The notes under the pieces: generated by a model
The model's input: only the letters and a program-made list of their open reading frames with translations
Told to the model about the DNA's origin: nothing
The model's database searches: none
In this document: one piece after another, positions 32,843 through 42,017 of the stretch
Position numbering within the stretch: position 1 is the stretch's first letter
Layout of the letters: each line of letters opens with the position of its first letter
From: Desulfosporosinus metallidurans
GTDB taxonomy: Bacteria; Bacillota; Desulfitobacteriia; Desulfitobacteriales; Desulfitobacteriaceae
Assembly (NCBI RefSeq): GCF_001936615.1
Contig: NZ_MLBF01000016.1
Span: 23,260 to 87,259, forward strand
Direction: 5' to 3'
Length of the DNA stretch: 64,000 bases
Program-made: the position numbers and the translations under genes

Positions 32843-33144
32843 TGATGATTACCCCCAGATCAATTATTACATGTCTTGTTAATAAATTCACTTTTATCTA
32901 AGCGATTGATCAGATAATGACCATTTAATCATAAGCAATCCCATCCTAAATATCAAACTCCCGAGGAGCTGTCTATTGCGCTATAAAATGTAAAAATCGC
33001 CATATTTCCGGATATCTCGTCCCCTTTTCTACGCATTCGAGATTTCATATATTAATTGTCATCATATTCTAATAAAATCTGGTAAATAAAAGAAGCGTTT
33101 CCATCATAGAAACGCTACATCAAAAGACGATTTGTAATTTATTG
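32843..33144. other. Intergenic region upstream of the hydrogenase operon
   Basis: 302 AT-rich bases. They hold the promoter region of the hyf operon on the minus strand, with no box strong enough to name, and the terminator of the TerD genes at 33094-33116. I see no gene and no sigma-54 signature here. Confidence 0.4.
33094..33116 (-). terminator. Rho-independent terminator of the terD genes
   Basis: AGCGTTTC/GAAACGCT perfect stem with a seven-base loop, followed on the minus strand by TCTTTTATTT. Confidence 0.8.
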
Positions 33145-33726
33145 TTAACCTACTTGTAACCCAAAGTTTGAACAAAGGGCGGCTAAACCACCTGAGAAAC
33201 CATTCCCCACAGCATTGAACTTCCATTCCCCTTGATAGCGGTATAGTTCGCAAACCACAAGCGCGGTTTCAACCGAGAAATCTTCACCTAGATCATATCT
33301 CATAACTTCTTGTTCGTTGGCTTCATTGACGACTCGAACAAAAGCATTGGATACTTGACCAAAGTTCTGTCCTCTGGCAATCGCTTCATGAATTGTAACG
33401 GTAATGGCAACTTTATCAACATGTGCCGGTACAAGGCCTAAATCAACCTTAATTTGTTCATCATCCCCCTCACCAGCTCCAGTGAGGTTGTCACCCGTAT
33501 GTTTTACGGAACCATTGCCACCGACAAGATTATTGTAGTAGATAAAATCTTCAATTCCACCAGCTCTACCATTTTTATCAAGTAAGAAAGCCGAGGCATC
33601 TAAGTCAAAATCCGAACCACCGGAATACTTATTCGTGTCCCATCCTAATCCGACAATGATCTTTGTTAGTCCGGGATTACCCTTGGTTAGGTCAATCTTT
33701 TGTCCTTTTTGCAGGCTGATTACCAC
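33145..33726 (-). CDS. terD: TerD-family calcium-binding stress protein (copy 1)
   Basis: A 193-residue single TerD domain. The calcium-binding signatures [13 protein letters not shown] near residue 38 and [12 protein letters not shown] near residue 87 are intact, as are [23 protein letters not shown] and [10 protein letters not shown]. TerD proteins act in tellurite, phage and other envelope stress responses; the molecular activity is unclear. It is third in a tandem of three related genes, 63 bases after the second copy, and ends with a terminator. Confidence 0.93.
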   Translation of the reverse strand: MVISLQKGQKIDLTKGNPGLTKIIVGLGWDTNKYSGGSDFDLDASAFLLDKNGRAGGIEDFIYYNNLVGGNGSVKHTGDNLTGAGEGDDEQIKVDLGLVPAHVDKVAITVTIHEAIARGQNFGQVSNAFVRVVNEANEQEVMRYDLGEDFSVETALVVCELYRYQGEWKFNAVGNGFSGGLAALCSNFGLQVG

Positions 33727-33789
33727 TTAAAACACCTCATTTTCGAATAAATGTTGATTTATCTCACCCTTGCCCGAGCGGAATCAGCT

Positions 33790-34368
33790 TTAAACATCCA
33801 ACCCAAAATCCTTGCACAATCCAGCTAGACCGTTTTGATAACCGCTTCCAATCGCGTTAAATTTCCATTCTGCATTGTTACGATAAAGTTCACCAACGAC
33901 CACCGCAGTCTCAACAGAGAAGTCTTCGCCAAGGTCGTAACGAATCAGCTCCTCACCCGATGCTTCATTAAGAACACGCACGTAAGCATTGGAAACTTGT
34001 CCAAAATTTTGATTGCGCTCTTTAGCCTCATGAATTGTGATCCCAAAGGAGATCTTGGAAATGCCAGTGGGAACAATCCCCAAGTCTACTTTGATTTGCT
34101 CATCATCCCCATCTCCAATACCAGAACGGTTATCGCCCGTATGCATAACTGAACCATCGGGACTCTTGGGGTTATTGTAAAAAACAAAATTCTTATCTTC
34201 CATAACTTTTCCATCAGCATTTAACATAAAGGCGGCGGCATCTAAATCAAAGTCTTTTCCACCATCATACTTGTTAACATCCCACCCCAGACCAATAACG
34301 ATTTTTGTAAGGCCCGGATTAGATTTGGTTAAATCTACTTTTTGACCTTTTTGTAAACTAATTGCCAT
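33790..34368 (-). CDS. terD: TerD-family calcium-binding stress protein (copy 2)
   Basis: A 192-residue TerD domain closely similar to the 33145 gene along its length, from local duplication. [13 protein letters not shown] near residue 38 and [16 protein letters not shown] near residue 86 are the calcium-binding segments. [22 protein letters not shown] and [13 protein letters not shown] are shared with copy 1. AAGGGGG lies before the ATG. It is 23 bases downstream of the third, more divergent member. Confidence 0.93.
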   Translation of the reverse strand: MAISLQKGQKVDLTKSNPGLTKIVIGLGWDVNKYDGGKDFDLDAAAFMLNADGKVMEDKNFVFYNNPKSPDGSVMHTGDNRSGIGDGDDEQIKVDLGIVPTGISKISFGITIHEAKERNQNFGQVSNAYVRVLNEASGEELIRYDLGEDFSVETAVVVGELYRNNAEWKFNAIGSGYQNGLAGLCKDFGLDV

Positions 34369-34391
34369 TGGATTGACCCCCTTATAATAAA

Positions 34392-35003
34392 TTATTTATA
34401 GCGACGGATGAGTTCGCTTAAGGATGCATCATTCGTTCCTTCGCCTATCGCAGCGAATTTCCACTCATTGGTGTGACGATAAACTTCGGCAACAACTAAA
34501 CTTGTTTTACCAGCGTAATTTTCGGTTAGATTAAATCGGCATAATTCTTGCCCATTGCTTGGATTGACAACCCGAATAAAGGCATTTGCGATATGTCCGA
34601 AATCTTGTTTTCGTTTTAGGCAATCGTAAATGTTTACCACAAAAACAATTTTCTGAACTCCACTAGGGACTTGGCTTAAATCCACATTGATTTGCTCATC
34701 ATCCCCCTCCCCTGCACCTGTGAGATTGTCTCCACTGTGTTTGACGCTTTTGTCAGCACTTTGGAGATTTCCAAAGTAAACTAAACGATCTTTCGAAGTT
34801 AACTTATCATTAGCATCGAGCATAATTGCTGAAGCATCGCAATCAATTGCTGCGGGTGTTCCTCCGAAGAGACCGCCAAGAAGGCCACCCGATTTTGGTT
34901 TTGTTACTTCATCCCATCCTAAACCAACTTGAATTTTAGACAAACCAGGATTCCCTTTAGTTAAATCAATCTTTTGTCCCTTTTGCAAATTAATCGCAGC
35001 CAC
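34392..35003 (-). CDS. Divergent TerD-family protein (TerZ/TerA-like)
   Basis: A 203-residue member of the TerD fold and the first gene of the ter tandem. It carries a Gly-rich insert ([15 protein letters not shown]) after residue 36, and the calcium motif reads [12 protein letters not shown] in place of DFDLDASAF, while [16 protein letters not shown] is kept. The second metal site may therefore be altered. [21 protein letters not shown] shows the family pattern. It could be called TerZ/TerX type; the subfamily is uncertain. Confidence 0.85.
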   Translation of the reverse strand: MAAINLQKGQKIDLTKGNPGLSKIQVGLGWDEVTKPKSGGLLGGLFGGTPAAIDCDASAIMLDANDKLTSKDRLVYFGNLQSADKSVKHSGDNLTGAGEGDDEQINVDLSQVPSGVQKIVFVVNIYDCLKRKQDFGHIANAFIRVVNPSNGQELCRFNLTENYAGKTSLVVAEVYRHTNEWKFAAIGEGTNDASLSELIRRYK

Positions 35004-35257
35004 GCCAAATCCCCCTTTAAAATTGAAACTTCTTTCTTTAATGATACTTTTGCTTCCTCAGTAGCATCTTTATATTCTCCACAAATCTTCCACAATGTTA
35101 CACGTCTATACATAACCTATCATTCTTTATATTATCACAAGAATGCACTCGAATAATACTTGTTAAAAGGGTTCACATAACTTTCACATATGAGACTGTT
35201 AATATTCCACAACTCATTCCATTGTTTACCATGTATATTGTACTTTAAAAGAAACCA

Positions 35258-36082
35258 TTATACAACTTCCTTCTTGATACCTGACCCCGCTACAAGATCT
35301 ATGATTTCCTCTGCTGCTTCAATTGCACTTCTTTTAGTGAATCTTATCCTCTCTAAGCCAGAAACACCCTGTTTATACAGCGAGTATAATTCACCATGCG
35401 CTGGGGCTATGGCCAGTTCCGCCGCTTTTAGCATCTCTAAATCCAACAACGAATCCCCTGCCGCGACAACTCGATTGATATTTTCTTGATCCTGGATATA
35501 TTGGATCGCGGCTTTTTTGTTGATATTCCTAGGAACAAGATAGAGTTTTCTCCCTTGGACAGATAGCTCCCAGTTATTTTCGTTTGCCCAAATTTTGAAA
35601 GCTGCTAATTCTGATATCGGGATCTTTTCTCGTTCGATCAGACAATAATAAAATAAATTATCCGCCCATTTACCTGAATCCTCGATCACCCATGAAGAAT
35701 GCGCGATTTCTTCAAACTTATTGATAAGATCCTGGGCAGCAAGACAGTTGTCGCTTCCTTTGAGCACCTGTTGGGCCCAGTCTTCATCCTCTCTGCCCCT
35801 ATAAAATATCGTTCCACCATTACTGGTTACTGCATATTGATATACAATGTCATATCCCAGTAAATTAATTCTCTGATATTGAAGTTTAGTCCGAGTTGTT
35901 ACTGGCACAAAAAGGACCTCTTGAGAGATCTCCCTTAATTTGCTTATAGCACTTTGAGTCATATAGGAAATAAATCGATCATCCAGCCATTCCACTGGCC
36001 TAATTTGAGCGATTATCTCATTGCTCATTATCGTTCGATACGAATAGATCAAGGTTTGGTCAAGGTCGCTTGCAAATAACAT
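35258..36082 (-). CDS. HAD-superfamily hydrolase of the Ter-associated module
   Basis: A 274-residue Cof-type HAD phosphatase related to sucrose-phosphatase-like enzymes. Motif I is FASDLDQTLIYS near residue 3-14 with both catalytic Asp, VPVTTRTKLQYQR is motif II, and AAGDSLLDLEML near residue 215 is motif IV. I chose ATG 36082, with GGAGG five bases upstream, 11 bases after the StiP stop; the upstream ATG at 36121 lacks support. In Ter-linked clusters such phosphatases are thought to act with PRTase-type enzymes in making a nucleoside-like compound (comparative-genomics proposal, not shown biochemically). Confidence 0.85.
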   Translation of the reverse strand: MLFASDLDQTLIYSYRTIMSNEIIAQIRPVEWLDDRFISYMTQSAISKLREISQEVLFVPVTTRTKLQYQRINLLGYDIVYQYAVTSNGGTIFYRGREDEDWAQQVLKGSDNCLAAQDLINKFEEIAHSSWVIEDSGKWADNLFYYCLIEREKIPISELAAFKIWANENNWELSVQGRKLYLVPRNINKKAAIQYIQDQENINRVVAAGDSLLDLEMLKAAELAIAPAHGELYSLYKQGVSGLERIRFTKRSAIEAAEEIIDLVAGSGIKKEVV

Positions 36083-36093
36083 TGATTCCTCCA

Positions 36094-37209
36094 TTAAAGC
36101 CGTCGCACAATGCCACAGCATGAATATGTAAGATCAGGATACTCCTCAACCGGAACTCCTTTATCACTAGACAGGAGTAGAATATGTTCTAAATTAGGGT
36201 TTTTTAGGTTGTCCACCAGGATCCTCTCCGGTATCCTCCTCAAAAGAACCCTAGTTGTTTCTCCAATGCCTGGTTTAATAAAGTTAATATCCTCAACCCC
36301 AAACTTCTCCATAATAGTCGTTATCTCTTTAAGACCATGCCAAGTAACCTCAACCTGGTCATCGACTCCCTCAAATTTAGGATTTGGCAGAACAAGCCTT
36401 TTGAACTCCGCAGATATCGTATCAACAAAAAGATTAGAAACATCCTCAGCTAGAAGATCTTCGTAAAATCGAGCTCCGTGAAACTCCTGCTCTCCCATTA
36501 GATCCGGGCGAAAAGCGGTTCGACTGACTAAACCGGAGACGGTTGAATTTAAACAAGCACTAGGGATTAAAAAATCTTCTCGTGTTCCGAAGGTTTTGAC
36601 ACAGAATCCGGGATCGGCAAGAACAGCTAAATCACTGTCTAACTCGTACCCATATTTGGTTTTGAACTCAGTACATGCCTGGCTCAAAACACTGGTTATT
36701 GCTCCTTTACCTGTCCAACCATCTACAAACTGGATCTTAGATTCTGGGTGATTTTGAAGAATGTAGAGGATAGCGTTTTCGTCAATGCCTCTGCCCCGGA
36801 TAATGGAAATACTGTAGTGGGGTATATCCACGTCATGAATTTCCGAAAGATAACGTTTAATTAAAACTCCGATTGGCGTACCTGCACGAGCTAGAGAAAC
36901 AAGAACCATCTTTGAACCGTTTCTTTTCAAAATGCGCTCCGAGACTACCCCCACGGCCTCTGCGACTTTGGAAGCACTCTCATGGAGCGTTTGGTGAAAG
37001 AGATCCATGTATTCCTTAGTTGGCTTATATTCTATCGGCAGCATCTCTGAATAATGACCGCCGGATTGGATTTTTCTCTCACGTGTTTGCAAATCGGTTT
37101 CAGTCAATAACCCATTGAGATTTTTAAGCAAAAAGATGACATCCTTGGAGTCATAACTTCCCATTGGCAAAGGATCTGGAATACGAGGAGTAAGCAGGAT
37201 ATCGATCAC
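36094..37209 (-). CDS. StiP-family protein (PRTase-like, predicted cysteine protease family)
   Basis: A 371-residue protein of the StiP family found in Ter-associated operons. The region IQFVDGWTGKGAITSVLSQA near residue 160 resembles the PRPP loop of phosphoribosyltransferases, and VLVSLARAGTPIGVLIKRYL (about residue 102) and STVSGLVSRTAF are family signatures. Older annotations call the family a cysteine protease; the fold suggests PRTase. It begins at GTG with a weak binding site, and is followed by the HAD gene after 11 bases. Confidence 0.8.
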   Translation of the reverse strand: MIDILLTPRIPDPLPMGSYDSKDVIFLLKNLNGLLTETDLQTRERKIQSGGHYSEMLPIEYKPTKEYMDLFHQTLHESASKVAEAVGVVSERILKRNGSKMVLVSLARAGTPIGVLIKRYLSEIHDVDIPHYSISIIRGRGIDENAILYILQNHPESKIQFVDGWTGKGAITSVLSQACTEFKTKYGYELDSDLAVLADPGFCVKTFGTREDFLIPSACLNSTVSGLVSRTAFRPDLMGEQEFHGARFYEDLLAEDVSNLFVDTISAEFKRLVLPNPKFEGVDDQVEVTWHGLKEITTIMEKFGVEDINFIKPGIGETTRVLLRRIPERILVDNLKNPNLEHILLLSSDKGVPVEEYPDLTYSCCGIVRRL

Positions 37210-37289
37210 TTAACAGCCCCCATTTTTATTGTCATTTAAACCTAGCGGATAACATCCCTTTAGCTTTGGCAGAAAAACTCTAGTTAACG

Positions 37290-38702
37290 TCATGCCTCCA
37301 GAACATTAACGCTCTGACTGGTACCAATCACCAAAACCAAACGGGAAATGCCTAATTCCCTGAACGAGGATAGCATTGGAGTTAGTCGTTCGGGGTTCAC
37401 TTCCCTTTCAAGAAACAAATACACTTCGTCGTAATACTTTAATGGCACATTATAAACATAATTAGTGACACTAGGTTCGTCAGGGCTAGCAAAGAAAATG
37501 CCATTTTGAATCGCGTATTGCGGTTTTGCGAAGGGATAGATCGGACTCCTCGTGGTGGAATGGTAACAAACTCCCGCACCCATATAGGAGGAAACGAGCA
37601 TGGGGAAATACATAAATTCCCCGGTTCCTAGACAAAGTGTCTTTTCACCCCTGCGGTCTTTCTTAAGCTCTTCGCCAATTTCCCTTGCCAAAGGAAAAAC
37701 GCCTTGATTTTCAATACTTGACAGGCCAAATCTCCCTGTTAATTTCAAATACGACGAAGGATTCTTATACCCTGTAGAATCTTCTGAAAACACGGAGTCC
37801 ACCTCTTGAAGTTCGAGAAATTTAAGTTCAGGTATAACAAAAGACTCTTCTTCCAAAACACATGATCTCGAAGTGGGATTGTAGAGATCAATCTCTTGGT
37901 TAATGGGGTCACCGCTCACCGCTATTTCCCCTTCTAATAGAGAAACAGTCTGGATCTTTATGTCAAGTTGTTGCGCAAGTCTTGTAAAATTAGCACGGTC
38001 TTCTCTGGTTCTCCAGTCTAAAAGAGATAGGACAACGTAATCCGTCTTCGGGAATTTTCCTTGTATGGCCCGAATTATATTTAAAGCAGTATTTCCAGTC
38101 GTTATCTCATCATCGACTAGGATAATTGTTTTGGAAGTCTCCAGTAACTCCTTGTCCAACGGATAACACCGATGATTAACGGCATGAGAATGGTCCTCAG
38201 TAAAGTTTAGCTCAGAGACCATCGTGGGTACTGTTTCACGTGTCGTGTGAAGGTAGTGAGCATTATCAAATAAACTAAACGCGGCATGCCCCAAGGCTGT
38301 CGCTGTCTCTGCAAAGCCTATGAACAAGGTTTCCTCAGGGAGAGTGACCAGTGATCTTTGTAATACTGTTTCATAAACCTTCCTTGTATCCCGCTTGATC
38401 TTAAGTGCCTGAATAATGTCTTGGGTATCAACATAGTCCCCACCGTGAATTTTTTGCAGGAATCGAACACCAAGTGCCATCCCTGCAAGCAGTGGAACAA
38501 ACGGATCAACAGGTACATGTTTTCCGAGTACGTTACTGACAAACAGAAAAGCTCTCTTCTTGTTTTTTCTTGCAGCTAAAGAGAACAACGTCTGTGGCTC
38601 GAATCCAAAGGGATTGTTTCTTATCGTAACTGTGACCCTTTGCCCTTCAAGATTATACAAATACGTCTTCGGTAAGCAGACTGATAAAATTGTGTTGTTC
38701 AT
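37290..38702 (-). CDS. Ter-associated phosphoribosyltransferase with TRSP C-terminal domain
   Basis: A 470-residue two-domain protein. The PRPP-binding motif IILVDDEITTGNTALN lies near residue 180, and residues 300-465 form the TRSP domain (LCLGTGEFMYFPM, YHSTTRSPIYPF, YDEVYLFLE). It is predicted to be the second PRTase of the Ter-linked biosynthetic module. ATG 38702 has GGAG seven bases upstream and overlaps the CitE-like gene by 50 bases, so I chose it over ATG 38714. The overlap indicates strong coupling with the upstream gene. Confidence 0.85.
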   Translation of the reverse strand: MNNTILSVCLPKTYLYNLEGQRVTVTIRNNPFGFEPQTLFSLAARKNKKRAFLFVSNVLGKHVPVDPFVPLLAGMALGVRFLQKIHGGDYVDTQDIIQALKIKRDTRKVYETVLQRSLVTLPEETLFIGFAETATALGHAAFSLFDNAHYLHTTRETVPTMVSELNFTEDHSHAVNHRCYPLDKELLETSKTIILVDDEITTGNTALNIIRAIQGKFPKTDYVVLSLLDWRTREDRANFTRLAQQLDIKIQTVSLLEGEIAVSGDPINQEIDLYNPTSRSCVLEEESFVIPELKFLELQEVDSVFSEDSTGYKNPSSYLKLTGRFGLSSIENQGVFPLAREIGEELKKDRRGEKTLCLGTGEFMYFPMLVSSYMGAGVCYHSTTRSPIYPFAKPQYAIQNGIFFASPDEPSVTNYVYNVPLKYYDEVYLFLEREVNPERLTPMLSSFRELGISRLVLVIGTSQSVNVLEA

Positions 38703-39849
38703 GAAACACTCCATAATTCATTGCTCTTAATAAGATTTTTCGTGCCCAATTATAATGCGGTTTAATTTCGTTCATTTTATTAGTATAGTGACTTTTAATG
38801 ACACCGCGCTGATCTTGGTCGCTCTCGATTATACTCAAAGCGTCCAAATATTCTTCATGCCCCACAGTATATAAGGACTGAACGGGGACAATATGACTCG
38901 GATGAATAATGGTCTTGCCAATAATTCCATTTTCTTTATCCAGAATTACTTCGCGAATTAAACCATCAACATATTTATTTAAAAGCTGGCTTCTGATCTT
39001 AGTCCCATTACCCCCATTAGTGAGATGGAATTCTTCAAACGGGCTCTTCCGCAGCTGAGGTTTGAGCACTCTCCCAACATTTGCAAAGTATTCCCATACG
39101 GGTCCAGACACCACGTAATCGCTTTCACCACGGGCAAAAATATTTGTAATATCCGCGATGCAATCCCGTATTACCATAATATCATAGACGGTTACATCCG
39201 GTCCCCTTCTAATTCCGAAACGACCCGAAAAATCCGTCGCTCCGATTCGTACATTCAGAACTAAGTCATGATAAGAATCTAAGAGTCGCTTCGTTTCCAA
39301 CAACTCTTTGACACGTGATTCAAGATAAATGGCTTGGGGACTTTCAATGATTGGCATTCCGTAAAAAGGTCCCGTGGATTGCTTATTGAGACTCTTAAGC
39401 GCCTCAAAATACCGATAACTTTCCGATGTGAATTTAGGAAAAACAAAACCCGCGATGATCTTCGAGCTGTCTCCCATTCCTTCTGTAAGCCTAAGGATCT
39501 GTTCGGGATTTCGTACCCGTATAAAAATCAGCGGTAGGTCATTAGGCTCGATTTCCCGATTACCCAAGGCCGTATGGATCTCTTGCACTTGGTTTGTTAG
39601 ATTGCTCTCAGCAAATGGCACCTCAGAATCCCCAATCGAATCTTCTAAACAAAACACGGTCGAGGCTAGTCCCATATTTTTTTTCGTAATGATATCGTTT
39701 GCTATAGTTTCTCGGGTTCCAGGCATATATAAAGTCGCCCCGAGCGCATAAGAAAGAATTTCTCGGGGAGTTTCTTTATCAAAAGACTCTGGAGCTTTAA
39801 AGAAGGTTGCTTCCCTACCCTCTTTCGTCATAAAATCAAAATATCTCAA
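38653..39849 (-). CDS. HpcH/HpaI aldolase / citrate lyase beta-like protein (Ter module)
   Basis: A 398-residue member of the CitE-like TIM-barrel group (C-C lyases), first gene of the Ter-associated metabolic operon. VFCLEDSIGDSEVPFAESNL near residue 68-87 carries the metal-binding Glu/Asp, RVRNPEQILRL, FPKFTSESYRYFEAL, MPIIESPQAIYL and IRIGATDF-like NVRIGATDFSGRFGIRRG follow. The substrate is unknown. The start at TTG 39849 (RYFDFM) resembles homologues but has no clear binding site; an ATG lies six codons later. The ATP-grasp gene often found in this module is not in the window. Confidence 0.82.
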   Translation of the reverse strand: MRYFDFMTKEGREATFFKAPESFDKETPREILSYALGATLYMPGTRETIANDIITKKNMGLASTVFCLEDSIGDSEVPFAESNLTNQVQEIHTALGNREIEPNDLPLIFIRVRNPEQILRLTEGMGDSSKIIAGFVFPKFTSESYRYFEALKSLNKQSTGPFYGMPIIESPQAIYLESRVKELLETKRLLDSYHDLVLNVRIGATDFSGRFGIRRGPDVTVYDIMVIRDCIADITNIFARGESDYVVSGPVWEYFANVGRVLKPQLRKSPFEEFHLTNGGNGTKIRSQLLNKYVDGLIREVILDKENGIIGKTIIHPSHIVPVQSLYTVGHEEYLDALSIIESDQDQRGVIKSHYTNKMNEIKPHYNWARKILLRAMNYGVFHEQHNFISLLTEDVFV

Positions 39850-40033
39850 TATATCGTACTAACCCAAAGGCAGCACTTCTCTCCTTTCACGACGTTTGTC
39901 TCGAAATCTTACAAATGTACCCGAACAAGTGTCACACGCAAAGGGCTATTGTTAAAATGTCTTCATGAAATTTGAATTTCACTGCATAATGCTTTTTGAT
40001 TAAATATATCAGCTTCATGCGTCAAACACAAAA

Positions 40034-40082
40034 AGTGAAAGCCATGAGTTCCTATGCCTACAGGAATAAACAGCTTCCACTT
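40034..40082 (-). terminator. Rho-independent terminator after dsrE
   Basis: Nine-base outer stem (AGTGGAAGC/GCTTTCACT with one mismatch) and an inner TTCCT/AGGAA stem, followed on the minus strand by TTTTTGTG. It lies about 50 bases past the dsrE stop. Confidence 0.75.
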
Positions 40083-40131
40083 TATGGTCGCAAAGCGTGC
40101 GAAACCTTCTTAGATAACGTTCAATTCCTGA

Positions 40132-40488
40132 CTAAAATGTAAATACTTTTGCTTCAGTTGCTAGGTCAATAAGGTGTGGAGCCGTAGATAATTTGGCGCC
40201 CTTAATATATTCGTCCTCACTGTAAAGTCTGGTCCTAGCGCAGGGTGTACAGATATAAAAAGTGACATTTTGCTCAATTAAATAATCGATATACGGTTTG
40301 GCAGCATCCCCAGTTGGTGCCTTTACATTATCCGCCAATCCCAAAACCGCATACGCCACGGCATCATCTACTAAGAAAATATTAACTTCATGCCCCTTTT
40401 CTTTGGCTACCTTCGCAAGCTGAAATGCCCTAGTTGCCCGGGTAGGGTCCTCAAGCCCGCGACTCAACACAAATAAAAATTTCTCCAA
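40132..40488 (-). CDS. DsrE-family sulfur-relay-like protein
   Basis: A 118-residue single DsrE/YchN domain. FVLSRGLEDPTRATRAFQLAKVAKEKGHEV is the typical first half of the fold (positions 5-35), and the CTPCARTR pair near residues 80-83 could carry sulfur as a persulfide. Family members take part in sulfur transfer, often in sulfate- or sulfur-metabolising bacteria. It stands alone between the Ter module and the island remnant. GGAGGGA precedes the ATG. The partner protein is unknown. Confidence 0.85.
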   Translation of the reverse strand: MEKFLFVLSRGLEDPTRATRAFQLAKVAKEKGHEVNIFLVDDAVAYAVLGLADNVKAPTGDAAKPYIDYLIEQNVTFYICTPCARTRLYSEDEYIKGAKLSTAPHLIDLATEAKVFTF

Positions 40489-40650
40489 AGTTATTCCCTC
40501 CTTTAATTTTTGTTCAAAGGTAAGTGCCTAATACTGGTACACATGTATTCTTTCTCCACAGAGTACCAGTTTCCTGTGTAGAATAAAATATTTTTTCACC
40601 ATTAACGCATCGGGATCTAATCTTACATCAAATTTCTTTTCTAACATCCT

Positions 40651-40839
40651 CTACTCCGTGCGTCGAATTGACCGCCAAGGAATACCCTGGGTTGGATCAT
40701 TTTCTAATCGATCAATTCTCTGCCTTGTACTTGTATATTCCGCTTCTATGGTATTAAGTTTTTCATTGTCAATCACGCTAAATTTATTTTTCAAAACCTC
40801 GGTATTCGGGTAAAGGTATGGGTCACGCATCATCTCCAT
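40651..40839 (-). pseudogene. Fic-family protein, N-terminal fragment
   Basis: A 62-residue frame that matches only the start of Fic/DOC cell-filamentation proteins (RDPYLYPNTEVLKNKFSVIDN, EAEYTSTRQRID). Family members run to about 200 residues and carry the HPFxxGNGR AMPylation motif, which is absent here. The start with AAAGG and the first 60 codons are intact, then the frame stops. A 39-codon frame of unknown nature follows at 40528-40647 (minus). It is probably a remnant of an integrated element next to tRNA-Pro. Confidence 0.7.
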
Positions 40840-40856
40840 TCCTTTCCTCTTTCATT

Positions 40857-41126
40857 TTGTTCCCGATGCGACCCGATAGCTATACTAGCTATTTAGGGAA
40901 GCTCGTCAGAGACAAAAAAATACCGAAGACTCGTTTGCACTTTCTTCGGCATTATCATGCGACATGGCTGTATGAAAATGATGTACTAGATCATTTAGCA
41001 GCCGAGCGCCTTGGACACGATATTAAAGTTTTAAAAGGAATCTATCAGCATCTTGGAGTTAAAAAGAAAGATGAGATCAATAGAAAAATCATCGAGCTCC
41101 AACAAGAAGAAAGCAAATATAACTAA
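40857..41126 (+). pseudogene. Tyrosine recombinase (phage integrase), C-terminal fragment
   Basis: About 90 residues remain of a 300-400-residue integrase. The catalytic HxxR (HFLRHYHATWL), the later LGH and the tyrosine in IYQHLG are present, but the N-terminal DNA-binding and first catalytic Arg regions are missing. The break follows PMRPDSYTSYLGK. Its 3' end faces the 3' end of tRNA-Pro 113 bases away, the usual place for an integrase to sit at its attachment site. A terminator follows. Confidence 0.8.
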
Positions 41127-41140
41127 GAGCAGGATACGAA

Positions 41141-41171
41141 AATAGACCATCTATTATGGTCTATTTTTTTG
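41141..41171 (+). terminator. Rho-independent terminator after the integrase fragment
   Basis: AAATAGACCAT and ATGGTCTATTT arms with a short loop, then TTTTTT. It can also work on the minus strand. Confidence 0.88.
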
Positions 41172-41238
41172 GTCGGCATTTGGTCAACATTTGCTGTTTG
41201 ACCCGCCTACCTTAAAAGGCTGAAAGCCTTGATAATAC

Positions 41239-41315
41239 TGGTCGGAGCGACACGATTTGAACGTGCGACCTCTACCACCCCAAGGTAGCGCTCTACCAAG
41301 CTGAGCCACGCCCCG
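41239..41315 (-). tRNA. tRNA-Pro (GGG anticodon)
   Basis: 77 bases on the minus strand. Acceptor arms CGGGGCG/CGCTCCG pair with one G-T wobble; D-arm with GCTCAGCTTGGTAGAGC; anticodon stem CTACC/GGTAG around the loop TTGGGGT, giving anticodon GGG; T-arm with GTTCAAATC. The CCA end is encoded (41239-41241). It is the likely attachment site of the degraded element at 40.5-41.1 kb. Confidence 0.95.
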
Positions 41316-41373
41316 ACTTAATGCCCGATGAAGGACTTTTACAAGATATCACATATAGGGGGAAAACGCAAGT

Positions 41374-41820
41374 CTAAGTTTGACCAATTACTTCAATTTT
41401 TCTCACCCCATCGATGTCCCCAAGCCCAGATAAAAGATTTTCGGGGGTGTCTGCCATTCCAGCGGTTTCAATGGAAACCGAAACGTTGGCAATTCCTTGC
41501 AAGGGAATTCCTTGATTGATGGTGAGAACATTGCCTTTGACAGAAGCTATAAAATTAAGGACGTAGGAAAGCACCCCCGCTTTATTTTCTAGAATGAGAG
41601 AGATTGTAATAATCTTTTCTCTACTCGCTTCGTAAAACGGGAACACTCCATCCTTATATTTATAATAGGCGCTTCGACTAAGCCCTACCTGTTCCACTGC
41701 ATCATTGATCGTATATACATCTCCTTTGACAAGGAGTTCCTTCGCCTTCGCGGTCTTAATAATGGCTTCAGGCAAAATATTTTTACTGACAATTAAGAAG
41801 TCATTTGTCTTACCAACCAC
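41374..41820 (-). CDS. ACT domain-containing protein (PheB-like, UPF0735)
   Basis: A 148-residue protein. Residues 1-60 include a helix-turn-helix-like region (DAVEQVGLSRSAYYKYKDGVFPFYE), and residues 70-145 are an ACT domain (ITISLILENKAGVLSYVLNFIA split, VLTINQGIPLQGIANVSVSIE), which usually binds an amino acid. The family is common in Clostridia and Bacilli, and was linked to aromatic amino acid metabolism in Bacillus as PheB; the function is not established. GGGGAG supports the GTG start at 41820. Confidence 0.85.
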   Translation of the reverse strand: MVGKTNDFLIVSKNILPEAIIKTAKAKELLVKGDVYTINDAVEQVGLSRSAYYKYKDGVFPFYEASREKIITISLILENKAGVLSYVLNFIASVKGNVLTINQGIPLQGIANVSVSIETAGMADTPENLLSGLGDIDGVRKIEVIGQT

Positions 41821-42017
41821 TCAATCGCTCCCCATCTATCTTCGATCATCCTTTGCTATCCTGACTATTATAAGCTAAGCTGTGTAAGTTTGGCAAGATT
41901 ATCAAATAAACGCCCTAAACGTCAATGAAATGGGGCCGGAACAAAAAGGAACGTTGGATCTCCACTATGGGTGATTCATACGTTCCAAATCTTTTTTGTA
42001 TCTCTTCTTATGCCCCT

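Noticed and set aside
40818..41126. Integrase frame read as a complete small gene from ATG 40818
   Set aside because: Homology starts only at about 40857 and the N-terminal domains are absent, so it is a fragment.
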